Shown here: piece after piece, positions 1-8,205 of the stretch | Numbering within the stretch: position 1 is the stretch's first letter | Layout: each line of letters begins with the position of its first letter | Assembly: GCA_022827225.1 (NCBI GenBank) | Contig: JAJDTJ010000150.1 | Span: 1-36,960 of the forward strand | Direction of reading: 5' to 3' | From: Candidatus Poribacteria bacterium | GTDB lineage: Bacteria; Poribacteria; WGA-4E; WGA-3G | DNA length: 36,960 nucleotides | Notes under the pieces: model-generated | Databases searched by the model: none | Told to the model about the DNA's origin: nothing | What the model saw: only the letters and a program-made list of their open reading frames with translations | Translations under genes and position numbers: made by a program

Positions 1-105
1 CGCCTCACTTTTCATCAGATAAAACTTCAACTTTCCGGTGATAGGCAGATGTTGTCTATCATCAGCGCGCATTTTCATGAACTAAACGCACAAGAACACC
101 TATAA
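1..105 (+). CDS. Possible 3' end of an upstream gene (partial)
   Basis: One frame is open from the left edge to a TAA at 103-105, giving at least 34 residues; the other two forward frames close quickly. I do not recognise the residues. By analogy with CBASS operons (cyclase, cap2, cap3, cap4) this could be the end of the CD-NTase or of a separate E2-like gene, but that rests on position only. It could also be non-coding. Positions 106-225 hold no gene start that I can see. Confidence 0.25.
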   Translation, partial: RLTFHQIKLQLSGDRQMLSIISAHFHELNAQEHL

Positions 106-225
106 CTATTGAATCAAACAATCTTTTGAGAAATATCAGACTATTTACGATTTATTGCTGATGCGCCCCTTATTTCCTACGTACAATCTCTTTCAGAAAA
201 AAAATCGGGAACTGTCCAGTTTAAC

Positions 226-1452
226 GTGATGTTCTCTCGGAAAAGTGTAGTTGCCTTTATAGCAAGTTTTTCTCCTATCAACGGCGAAAAATGGTGTCAT
301 CCTGCCCTGCCTCCAGAATTAGAAAAAACCACTAGTCAGACCGAAGGTCATTTTTTCAAGACTACTTTGGAAGCCGAAGTTTTGAAATCCCAACCATTGG
401 AATCACCTTTTGATGTTCTTGAAGCGCAAAATCATGATGTCTCACCACTCAAATCTTCATCAACTTGTTTTGCTCTAATCATTGATGTCAGTGACGGACT
501 CCATCTGTTTTTAACCTCAAATGAAAAGGAATGGAACCGGTTCGCTCAAGTAGATATCAATAGCCAAGGAGAAACCTTTCGCCTTCTACCAGATTTTATC
601 AATCTCAGCACAAAAATGGTTGGAATTGTTGGACTCGGGTCAGCTGGTAGTAAAGTCGCTATTTCTCTCGCACGTACTGGGGTCCGAAATTTCTTCCTTG
701 TTGACCATGATGTGTTTCTTCAAGAGAATATCTGTCGCCATGAACTCAATTGGGAAGATGTTGGGCAACACAAAATTGATGGAATTGCACATCAATTAAA
801 ACTTATTGCTCCAGATATCAATGTGAGGTGTTCGCCCTTCAAACTGTCGGGACAAGAACCCACTGCGACTGTGGATAGTGTACTTTCTCAACTTGGAACA
901 TGTGATCTCATCATTGATGCAACGGCTGATCCCTGTACTCTTAATCAATTGTCAACTGTAGCAAGCCAGCAGTTGAAACCTATGGTCTGGCTTAAAATCT
1001 ACCCTGGTGGGATTGGGGGAATGATAGCCCGCTTCCGTCCTAACGAAGATCCAGATCCAAAAACAACCCGTGCTGCTCTTCGCGAACATCTCGAAAAACT
1101 AGAACTGCCGGAAATACAAGAAGCCACCGATTATACGACAATTAACGATGAAGGAGAAGTCATTGCGGCGAGCGATGCAGATGTTACTCTCATCGCTGCA
1201 AATGCCACTCGAATGGCACTGGATATCTTAATTAAACGCGAACCATCAGATTTTCCTTGTTCTCTATATTTGATTGGACTCAGTCAGGGCTGGATTTTTG
1301 AGCAACCATTCCACACCATTCCCATAGACCTTTCAGAAGTCCAATCAATCATCACCGAACCAGAACTTCCAGAAAATGAAGCCAATGAAGCACTTGGCTT
1401 TATAGAACAATTAATTTCAAAACAAAAGAATGAAGATCCATCTACCGGTTGA
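226..1452 (+). CDS. E1/ThiF-type adenylating protein, Cap2-like (CBASS)
   Basis: This is a ubiquitin-activating-like (ThiF/E1) protein of 408 aa. The nucleotide-binding motif GLGSAG lies at residues 136-141, followed by the acidic LVDHD (about 159-162) and the N168/R171 pair typical of E1 adenylation domains. In type II CBASS, Cap2 charges the C-terminus of the cyclase and links it to a target. The downstream JAMM peptidase, overlapping by 23 nt, and the SAVED effector support that role. Cap2 is normally an E2-E1 fusion of about 600 aa. Here only about 130 residues precede the E1 domain and I see no clear E2 motif. Start codon is GTG 226 or ATG 229, with no good ribosome binding site. The frame stays open upstream to a TGA at 127-129 without an ATG, GTG or TTG, so the N-terminus may be lost. 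The E1 assignment is firm; the Cap2 role is inferred from context. Confidence 0.82.
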   Translation: MMFSRKSVVAFIASFSPINGEKWCHPALPPELEKTTSQTEGHFFKTTLEAEVLKSQPLESPFDVLEAQNHDVSPLKSSSTCFALIIDVSDGLHLFLTSNEKEWNRFAQVDINSQGETFRLLPDFINLSTKMVGIVGLGSAGSKVAISLARTGVRNFFLVDHDVFLQENICRHELNWEDVGQHKIDGIAHQLKLIAPDINVRCSPFKLSGQEPTATVDSVLSQLGTCDLIIDATADPCTLNQLSTVASQQLKPMVWLKIYPGGIGGMIARFRPNEDPDPKTTRAALREHLEKLELPEIQEATDYTTINDEGEVIAASDADVTLIAANATRMALDILIKREPSDFPCSLYLIGLSQGWIFEQPFHTIPIDLSEVQSIITEPELPENEANEALGFIEQLISKQKNEDPSTG

Positions 1453-1894
1453 CATCCAAAAGAAACTTATCTCTGCTCTTGAAAAAGCTGGTAATCAGGA
1501 AATCGGTGGTGTGCTTATGGGAGAACATATTGCTGAAGCGGAATTCCGTATTGTTGATTTGACTATTCAGGAACAATTTGGCAGTGTAACGTTTTTTATT
1601 CGTTTAGTAACAGATATTGTTAAACCGCTGAAAGGGTTCTTTAAGCAGACAAGATATAACTATAAAAAATTTAACTATCTTGGAGAATGGCATTCACATC
1701 CTTTATTCTCACCGGTGCCGAGCAAGAAGGATATTCAGTCAATGCAAGAAATTGTAACCGACTCGGATACCGGTGCGAATTTTGTTATCCTGCTCATTGT
1801 GCGTCTTAAAGACGTGCGGGAAATTGAGGCAACAGCAACAATTTTTTTCCAAGATGGACAATTTTCTGAATGTAAATTGATAATGGAGAACTAA
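1430..1894 (+). CDS. JAB1/MPN (JAMM) metallopeptidase, Cap3-like
   Basis: A 154-aa Mov34/MPN/PAD-1 domain protein with a complete zinc site: E24 in EIGGVLMG, H88 and H90 in EWHSHP, and D101 in the following SKKD. JAMM peptidases cleave isopeptide or peptide bonds at ubiquitin-like C-termini. In type II CBASS, Cap3 removes the conjugates made by Cap2. It overlaps the 3' end of the E1 gene by 23 nt and is followed after 1 nt by the SAVED effector, so the three are probably cotranscribed and translationally coupled. Length is normal for a stand-alone prokaryotic JAB domain. Catalytic type is confident; the substrate is inferred from context. Confidence 0.88.
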   Translation: MKIHLPVDIQKKLISALEKAGNQEIGGVLMGEHIAEAEFRIVDLTIQEQFGSVTFFIRLVTDIVKPLKGFFKQTRYNYKKFNYLGEWHSHPLFSPVPSKKDIQSMQEIVTDSDTGANFVILLIVRLKDVREIEATATIFFQDGQFSECKLIMEN

Positions 1895-1895
1895 T

Positions 1896-3338
1896 TTGAA
1901 ACAGAAACGAAAACCTTCGTCCTTATTGTCCGCTCAAGCTAGAGGAGGTGATATCGCAGAACGCGGTTTCCAATATCAATTCAACTCAACTATCACTCTA
2001 ATTCCTAATTGGCTAGCTCAAGATGGATTCACAGAGATGATTCTCGAAGCCCTTGGTGATACTGAAGCAAAGTTTTTTGTTCCTGGTGTTGGTCTTCGCC
2101 ACGAGTTTGTTGAATGCAAGAATTATCGCTTGAAACGCAGTGAATTTTGGAAAGAGATTGAACACTTTTGGGAAATAGATCAGCAAGATTCAGATTGCCA
2201 TCAGCAGTTCATTCTGGTTTGCCAATCGGTTGCAGACGAGTTAAAGCCCATAACAAATGCCCTAAAACGGGTTCGAGATCCTTACTCTTTTTACGAAGCA
2301 GCACAGCAAATACAAGAAATCTCTTATACTGATTTTGTTGAAGTCGTGAAATCTCAGGACAAATCAAAGGATATAGCTGATTTCCTGTTCTTAAAAGTGC
2401 GCTTTAAACTTGACTCCATAGATACGGAATATCACTCACGAGGACTTTTTACAGAAGAAATGAAGCGATATTTTCCGGAATTCAGTAAATTGCCGGGTGA
2501 TCTTACTAATGTCGCTTACTCCGAACTGACTGAATTGGTCAAATCTCGAACAAATCAGCCAATCTATAGACATGAGCTGGAAGAAGCAATTTGGCAGGAA
2601 GTGTCAAAAAAAGATAGACCTGAGTCTACCATCAGAATTCACACTTTGTACGATGAAAGTATCAATAAAGGCCCCGACGGTTGTCTCCAGTTTGACTGGA
2701 CGAGTTTTTCCGGTGGTTCTGAACGTCACTTCCCTCCACCAGAAGAATGGAACCAGAAGATCATTGGCGAACTCTGTGGGACGAAGGACTGGATAGTTTC
2801 AACAAATCGAGAGCGACGTATTTACTTGAGTGGACATCGCAGATTATCCGCATCTATTGCCATTGGCTCAACCTTTTCTGCAGTCTCTGGTTTTACGATT
2901 GGCATGGAAATTGGAGATGGTGTTTGGTGGACTAACAACCATGCAAACGAAGATACCCCAGATTATCATTGGAAGCAGTCTACGGATGGAGAATTAACAG
3001 ATGAAATAGCAGTCGGAATTTCTATCGTGAAAAACACTGCCAATGAAGAAGTAAAACAATACTTGCAAATGGAGCATTTCCATGGCAGACAACTTTACTT
3101 GTATAGTGATATGGTTCTCGAATCCGATGCTCAAACAAATCGAGCGGTGCAAAAAGCAAAATCAATGATTCAAGAATTTGTTAGTAAATCACAAGGAAAA
3201 AAAATCCATCTTTTCTTCGCAGGACCTGCACCGTTTGCCCTTTTCCTAGGACATCGCTTGAATACGATAGGGAAAATTCAATGTTATGAATGGACTTCAA
3301 CAAATTCCTATGTTCCAACAGTCCTCATAAAAACTTAG
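1896..3338 (+). CDS. Cap4-like CBASS effector: DUF4297-type nuclease plus SAVED domain
   Basis: A 480-aa two-domain protein. The N-terminus resembles DUF4297/Cap4 nucleases: RGGDIAERGFQYQF (residues 16-29), then acidic candidates E51/D55 and an E73-C74-K75 triad matching the ExK half of a PD-(D/E)xK site. The C-terminus carries a SAVED signature, IHLFFAGPAPFALFLG at about 437-452, followed by the usual short strand and aromatic residues. SAVED domains bind cyclic oligonucleotides made by CD-NTases; in Cap4 this activates DNA degradation. The start is TTG 1896, chosen because GGAG at about 1885-1888 sits at good spacing and the frame follows the JAMM stop by 1 nt. It is the last gene of the operon. 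Cyclase identity and ligand cannot be read from this window. Confidence 0.85.
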   Translation: MKQKRKPSSLLSAQARGGDIAERGFQYQFNSTITLIPNWLAQDGFTEMILEALGDTEAKFFVPGVGLRHEFVECKNYRLKRSEFWKEIEHFWEIDQQDSDCHQQFILVCQSVADELKPITNALKRVRDPYSFYEAAQQIQEISYTDFVEVVKSQDKSKDIADFLFLKVRFKLDSIDTEYHSRGLFTEEMKRYFPEFSKLPGDLTNVAYSELTELVKSRTNQPIYRHELEEAIWQEVSKKDRPESTIRIHTLYDESINKGPDGCLQFDWTSFSGGSERHFPPPEEWNQKIIGELCGTKDWIVSTNRERRIYLSGHRRLSASIAIGSTFSAVSGFTIGMEIGDGVWWTNNHANEDTPDYHWKQSTDGELTDEIAVGISIVKNTANEEVKQYLQMEHFHGRQLYLYSDMVLESDAQTNRAVQKAKSMIQEFVSKSQGKKIHLFFAGPAPFALFLGHRLNTIGKIQCYEWTSTNSYVPTVLIKT

Positions 3339-3397
3339 AAATCCCAATTTCAGGCTATTAAACATTACAGTTTATGTACTTACTGCCATCGGAAATT

Positions 3398-3621
3398 TGG
3401 GTCCCTGGGTCCCTATCTAAACCAAGATTGTGATATAATAACAATTTAAGTGAAAGGAGTATCCGATGGCTAAACGCAGAAGATTCACCGCCGAGTTTAA
3501 AACGTCAGTTGTTTTTGAGGCACTCAGCGGTGAAATTCACAAATGGAAGTGCGTCGACGACATAACTCCAGTGAAGATCAACTCTCAAAGAGGAAGCACC
3601 AACTCTTTTCTCATGACATAA
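3398..3621 (+). mobile_element. IS3-family remnant with truncated orfA
   Basis: An ATG at 3466 behind AAAGGAG (about 3453-3459) starts a 51-codon frame. Its first 23 residues (MAKRRRFTAEFKTSVVFEAL onward) match the N-terminus typical of IS3-family OrfA (helix-turn-helix) transposases. Similarity then stops abruptly and the frame runs into unrelated residues before a TAA at 3619-3621. A directly repeated octamer GGGTCCCT (3399-3406, 3407-3414) lies about 60 nt upstream, where a left terminal repeat would be. TATAAT at 3434-3439 may be the old promoter. No OrfB or right end is visible, so this is a dead fragment. It fills most of the gap between the CBASS operon and mod. Confidence 0.6.
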
Positions 3622-3652
3622 TCCAAAAAGGAACCTTGGAGATAGTGCCTAC

Positions 3653-5273
3653 ATGCCAACACTAAACTGGATTGGAAAAGAAGCCGTCATCAACCACCAC
3701 GATGAGGTGCCGATACACACCCTCACCTATGACCGCGACCGCTCCTTTGGGACCGAAAACGAACCACTTGGTACTGGTAATCTCCTCATTGAGGGCGATA
3801 ACCTTATCGCCCTCAAAGCACTCCTACCTTATTATGCTGGTAGAGTCAAATGCATTTACATTGATCCGCCTTATAATACAGGCAACGAAAATTGGATTTA
3901 CAACGATAATGTCAATAACCCAACCATCCGGAAATGGCTCGGAAAAACTGTTGGCAAACTCTCTGAAGATCTCTCGACATGATAAATGGCTCTGTATGAT
4001 GTACCCCCGCCTCTGCCTCCTTCATCAACTCCTTCGAGAGGACGGTGTGATCTTTATCTCAATTGATGATAATGAAGTGCATCATTTACGAATGCTAATG
4101 GATGAGATTTTCGGAGAAAATAACTTTTTTGCAATTCTCACAAGAAGAGCAATGCACACCGTGCGTAACTCCAGTAAAGATTTTAATCACAATGCTGACT
4201 ACACCTTGGTTTATGCCAAAGAGAAATCTTGGTTTGGTGAAGACAAAAGTCGGTATATTCGTTACATTACTGATAAATCAACGAAATATCCTCATGACGA
4301 CAATGATGGTAGAGGTAAGTATAAACTCGATCCACTCAGTGCACGAAACTATTACACACCATACACGTTCACCTTTGAAAATGGAGTTGTATGGTCTCCC
4401 CCTTCGGGACGTTATCCAAGTTATTCGCAAGATACATTACGTAACATGGAACGCGAAGGTCGCATTGATTTTTCTGGGAACGAACCGCGGGCAAAACGCT
4501 ATCTCTCTGAGGTACAAGAAGGTCAACCACCAGATGTATTCCTTTCACCAGAAATCGTAGGGTTCAATAAAGACGGAACAAGTGAACTTCGTGATATATT
4601 CGGTGAAGGGGGTGTTTTCCCCCAACCTAAGCCCATAAAATTTATTAAGTTTTTGCTGGAATTGCTACGCAGTAAAGATGCCATTATCCTTGACTCTTTC
4701 GCTGGCAGTGGTACAACGGCACACGCGGTTATGGAACAAAACCGTGAGGATGGTGGTAGTCGGCGTTTCATTTTGGTTGAGGTAGAGCCGAAAATAGCCC
4801 GTGAAATTACGGCTGTCCGTCTTGAACGTGTCAGTGAAGGCTACACTTATGAGCAGAAGGGTAGACTACAGCATGTATTTGGAACCGGAGGCACTTTTTC
4901 CTATTATCATGTCGGCGAAACCTTCTTAGAAAAACAGGAAATTCCCTTTAGTGAGATGGCACAGTTACTTTTTTTCAAGGAAACAGGGACACCGATGTCG
5001 GTAGATATCGCCTTATCCCTTGTAGAAGGAGATCGGCCCGCGTATAGTTCTTGCACTACCAATGAAAAACGTCAACGCGCCTTTTTAGGCAGTGCGGACG
5101 GTGTCGGTGTTTATCTGCTCAACAGTGACGATATCCTCACTGAGGATCTCATAAGCCGTTTACCACGACATGATGGAATGAAGATTATCCATTGTGGTGG
5201 CACGCGGCTCACCGAAGGCACCTTAAAACGGTTGGGCATCACCTTCCGTCAAATGCCTTATAATCTTGTATAG
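3653..5273 (+). pseudogene. mod: Type III adenine-specific DNA methyltransferase (Mod), frameshifted
   Basis: Two overlapping frames encode one methyltransferase. The first (3653-3982) has the N-terminus with the catalytic DPPY motif (residues 71-74, DPPYNTG). The second supplies the rest from about 3972 to 5273, including the AdoMet-binding FAGSGTT (about 4696-4719). Motif order DPPY then FAGSGTT is the beta class used by type III Mod proteins. The break lies in a short CT run (3970-3975): restoring one CT dinucleotide would give a continuous SEDLSRHDKW. The protein would be about 540 aa, short for some Mod proteins, with a C-terminal region probably used in target recognition or Res contact. 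As written, the gene is disrupted unless this is an assembly error or recoding. The partner res lies 3.9 kb downstream. Confidence 0.85.
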
Positions 5274-5279
5274 TAGTAA

Positions 5280-5306
5280 GCATACGCCGTGTGCTGTCCC
5301 GTATGC
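5280..5306 (+). terminator. Weak hairpin after mod
   Basis: Seven-base arms GCATACG (5280-5286) and CGTATGC (5300-5306) form a perfect stem with a 13-nt loop just after the mod stop codon. No tight T run follows, so termination is uncertain. Its place between the mod stop and a strong new promoter supports a transcriptional break. Confidence 0.3.
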
Positions 5307-5321
5307 GACGTATGATTCCTT

Positions 5322-5350
5322 TTGACAAATTCCTTTAGACATCGTATACT
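5322..5350 (+). promoter_or_regulatory. Consensus sigma-70 promoter for the ATPase module
   Basis: TTGACA at 5322-5327, a 17-nt spacer, and TATACT at 5345-5350, which runs into a second overlapping TATAAT-like hexamer (about 5354-5359). An 11-nt direct repeat TTTGTGCCTCT (5360-5370 and 5409-5419) sits between promoter and start codon and could be a regulator site. This gives the ATPase gene independent transcription from mod. Confidence 0.75.
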
Positions 5351-5449
5351 ATACTATAATTTGTGCCTCTGATTAGGTCAGCAATACCTTTGTAGCATAA
5401 ACTTTTAGTTTGTGCCTCTACACAAAGGTTTCGGATTAGGAGAAATCTT

Positions 5450-7051
5450 ATGCTCCATGCATTAGAATTGGAAAACTTCAAAGCGTTCGGTAAACGCGCA
5501 CGTATCCCGTTTGCGCCGATAACACTCATTTTCGGTGAAAATAGTGCTGGAAAGAGTACGATCTTGCAGGCACTTAATTTGCTTAAACAAACGCTCGAGA
5601 GTCGAGAAACAGGAGTTTTGCTACTTCCTCGATCTGAAAATGGCATCGTTGATCTTGGCAGTTTTCAAGAAATGCTCTTCAACCATGATATGAACCGGAA
5701 ACTTTCAATCCGTATTGTAACCACAGCAAATCATCAATTAGCCATTGAGTTTATTTTCAAGAGACGGTCCCTAGAAGAAGAAATTTTTTTGGATCAAATT
5801 GAACTTTACCATGGAGAACCTTCTAGATGTATTGCCAAATTCCAGCCATCAGATGCCTCTGAAAATCTCAATGAACTTTCAAATAGGGTAGTCTTTCTTC
5901 TTGAATCTTTTTTTATGGATCCGTCTTTAGGTGGTTTACGTGGTGTCACACCCTCAAAAATATTTGGGATGAAGTGTGTTTGGTTGACAAAGGAACCAGA
6001 GTACTGGAAACCGGAGTTTGAGTGGTCTAAAGAACACCGGCGGAAGATACTTAGTACACTCCAGAAACAATTGGATGATGATAAGGAAGATTCTAACGAG
6101 GAACTTGAGAAAGACAACAACCCGCAAGAGGAAATAAACTCTTTAAATAGTGATATTGAATTTTACTCATCAGATTTTAATTTCGAAGCCTACATTTCCA
6201 AGAGGCATGAGGAAGAGATGAGCATAGTTTTAGGGATGCAGGGACTCCTTCCAGTTGGAGTTATATCTGGTGAGAGAAAACCTTGGCTAACTGGAACCGG
6301 TTGGGCATTACTCCAGCAACATGATAATAGGCCCTTTGAAATCGTTCAACTGGTTATGGCAGCTGGTCAGGCATTGGAACAAACTTTGGGAGCCCTTTTC
6401 CCAATGGGACCTTTTCGGAAAGCAGCAGAAAGATGGTACATCTTCAGAGGGACCAGTCCTCAGGATGTCGGGTATCGAGGCGACTTACTTCCAGATTTAC
6501 TCTTCCGTAACCGAGATATGGTTAAAAAGGCAAACAAATGGCTAAAGAAACTTGAGATTGACTATAAATTAGCAATAAAATCTTTGGGAACTGATTCACG
6601 AGATCTCTTTGAAGTTAGACTCATAGACACACGCCGAAAAGGAAAAGAAAATATAGATGTAGCGTTACCAGATGTAGGTTTTGGTATTAGTCAACTCCTT
6701 CCTTTCATTGTTCAGAGTTTGGTTGCAGAGGAGCAAATTATCTCTATTGAGCAGCCCGAAGTGCACGTACATCCCAAATTGCAAGCGGACCTCGGTGAGC
6801 TCTTAGCGGAAGCCATTAAAGAACCGCACCAGAATAGATTTATTGTCGAAACTCATAGCGAACATCTAATCTTACGTCTACAACGCCTCGTCTATGAAAA
6901 ACGTATCAAACCAGAAGATATCTCGGTTATCTACGTCAGTCGTGGTCCTGAGGGGGCAAAGGCAGAACGTCTACGTCTTGATGAGGAAGGTGATTTTATT
7001 GATGAATGGCCCAAGGGATTTTTCCTAGAACGCCTTAATGAACTTAGATAA
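5450..7051 (+). CDS. AAA/ABC-type ATPase, DUF3696 family
   Basis: A 533-aa SMC/RecF-like ATPase. The N-terminus reads ELENFKAFG, then Walker A GENSAGKS (residues 29-36). After a long, charged, variable insert (about 200-250, rich in D, E and K) come a Walker B region SIEQPEVHVHP (about 432-442) and a VETHSEHL segment (about 465-472). The end carries GDFIDEWPKGFF (about 515-526), characteristic of DUF3696 proteins. Such ATPases often pair with a nuclease-like partner in phage defence (Gabija, Septu, PARIS and others work on this principle), but no named system is claimed here. ATG 5450 follows TTAGGAG at good spacing. The next gene starts 17 nt downstream with its own strong ribosome binding site, so the two form a pair. 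Confidence 0.85.
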   Translation: MLHALELENFKAFGKRARIPFAPITLIFGENSAGKSTILQALNLLKQTLESRETGVLLLPRSENGIVDLGSFQEMLFNHDMNRKLSIRIVTTANHQLAIEFIFKRRSLEEEIFLDQIELYHGEPSRCIAKFQPSDASENLNELSNRVVFLLESFFMDPSLGGLRGVTPSKIFGMKCVWLTKEPEYWKPEFEWSKEHRRKILSTLQKQLDDDKEDSNEELEKDNNPQEEINSLNSDIEFYSSDFNFEAYISKRHEEEMSIVLGMQGLLPVGVISGERKPWLTGTGWALLQQHDNRPFEIVQLVMAAGQALEQTLGALFPMGPFRKAAERWYIFRGTSPQDVGYRGDLLPDLLFRNRDMVKKANKWLKKLEIDYKLAIKSLGTDSRDLFEVRLIDTRRKGKENIDVALPDVGFGISQLLPFIVQSLVAEEQIISIEQPEVHVHPKLQADLGELLAEAIKEPHQNRFIVETHSEHLILRLQRLVYEKRIKPEDISVIYVSRGPEGAKAERLRLDEEGDFIDEWPKGFFLERLNELR

Positions 7052-7068
7052 TAGGGGGAGTTGCATAA

Positions 7069-8094
7069 ATGCTAGTGAGTGCAGTTGTTGACCCTTCTGC
7101 GTTTGATAAAGAATATTTTGAAGAGTCTGATAAGTCTTACAAGATACAGGCGGAAGATCTTTTAAAGGGTATTGAAGAAAATGGGATTTTGCTTTTTGAT
7201 TCGGAAGGCATATTGCGAGCAGCTCTTATCGAACAGATTAAATCTCTTCCAAACACCGTTGGACAACAATTGCAGACTTTACTTGCAGAATTGTTAAAAA
7301 TTAAGTCAAAGCGATTTGTTACGTGTTGTATTTCATTAAACGATACTTTATCAGATGACCTTTTGAAATTGGCATACTGCCTAAAAAAAGATACCAAAGC
7401 GGATGTTTTAATCGTTAGTCCCCAAAGTCTAGAAACACTGATATCTGAAGAAAAAAACGTTGAAGAGGTCGTCCCATTATCTGGATACAGGGACAGCGAT
7501 TTTGAAACATACCGTCATAGGTATCATGAAGGACTTGGATCAATAGATACACTCCCTAAATCGGAAGTGAAGGAGATGATTATCCGGACAGTCCGTTTCG
7601 CGAAACGCTTAAAGTTTTATGACCCACATATTGGTCGTGGAAGCAATACTTGTTATTTCCACGCTGGTATTGAATGTATTTTATCTCTATGGCAGAAACA
7701 TGGTTTTTTTAAATCTGATCACGATTTTGGAAAGGTGAAAATATATACTTGTAGTGCTGATTGTATTTTGGAGGAGGATACCGATTCTAAGAAGGAAAAA
7801 AAGAAAAGGAAAAATGCGGAGCAACACCAAAATATCGTTCGGGATATTATAACACCTTTAAAGAAAAGTTTCCGTGGGCCCGTAGAAGTATTGATAAAGG
7901 AGGATCCCGACAATATCTTTCATGCAAGGTACTTGGAGTCAGAACAAGCTGTAGTCCGAGTTGATAGGGGCTTTCGCCTATTCAAGCAAGGTAGAAAGTT
8001 TCGACAAAACTTGTTTAATCTACATATGGATGAGAGTTCCCTTTTAAGAAGGTATGAAAGCTTACCGGACGCGGAACTTGATAGCGCGTCCTGA
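7069..8094 (+). CDS. Unknown ATPase-partner protein, possible PLD-like nuclease
   Basis: A 341-aa soluble protein that I do not recognise by name. The N-terminal half is alpha/beta-like with no clear motif. The C-terminal half contains FYDPHIG (residues 183-189) and, about 100 residues later, FHARYLES (284-291) followed by a VDRGFRLF stretch. This pairing recalls phospholipase-D-like or MIT_C-type domains, which have a DPYI-like strand and an HDR motif; it is a weak structural guess. A lysine-rich segment (about 244-253) lies between them. ATG 7069 follows AGGGGGAG and is 17 nt from the ATPase stop, so the two genes are almost certainly coexpressed. By analogy with ATPase-effector pairs it may be the effector. 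Function is unproven. Confidence 0.6.
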   Translation: MLVSAVVDPSAFDKEYFEESDKSYKIQAEDLLKGIEENGILLFDSEGILRAALIEQIKSLPNTVGQQLQTLLAELLKIKSKRFVTCCISLNDTLSDDLLKLAYCLKKDTKADVLIVSPQSLETLISEEKNVEEVVPLSGYRDSDFETYRHRYHEGLGSIDTLPKSEVKEMIIRTVRFAKRLKFYDPHIGRGSNTCYFHAGIECILSLWQKHGFFKSDHDFGKVKIYTCSADCILEEDTDSKKEKKKRKNAEQHQNIVRDIITPLKKSFRGPVEVLIKEDPDNIFHARYLESEQAVVRVDRGFRLFKQGRKFRQNLFNLHMDESSLLRRYESLPDAELDSAS

Positions 8095-8133
8095 ATCGAA
8101 AGTTAGCCTATTCAGTATCAACATGTATGGAAA

Positions 8134-8184
8134 TTATACATATCAGTTGTGATATGTATAAAAATTGCGAAAAATTATACATAT
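8134..8184. promoter_or_regulatory. Palindromic operator-like array before the toxin-antitoxin pair
   Basis: A perfect 12-bp inverted repeat, TTATACATATCA (8134-8145) and TGATATGTATAA (8150-8161), has a 4-nt spacer. A third half-site copy TTATACATAT follows at 8175-8184. It lies just upstream of the antitoxin start at 8206. Type II antitoxins usually bind such palindromes to repress their own operon, so this is the likely autoregulatory operator. Confidence 0.6.
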
Positions 8185-8205
8185 ATCGTTGTTGAAGGTG
8201 ATGGA

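Noticed and set aside
4102..4560. 152-codon ORF inside mod
   Set aside because: It overlaps the conserved methyltransferase frame; the residues match no domain.
8149..8205. Upstream GTG start for the antitoxin
   Set aside because: It sits in the loop of the operator palindrome and has no ribosome binding site; ATG 8206 is better.
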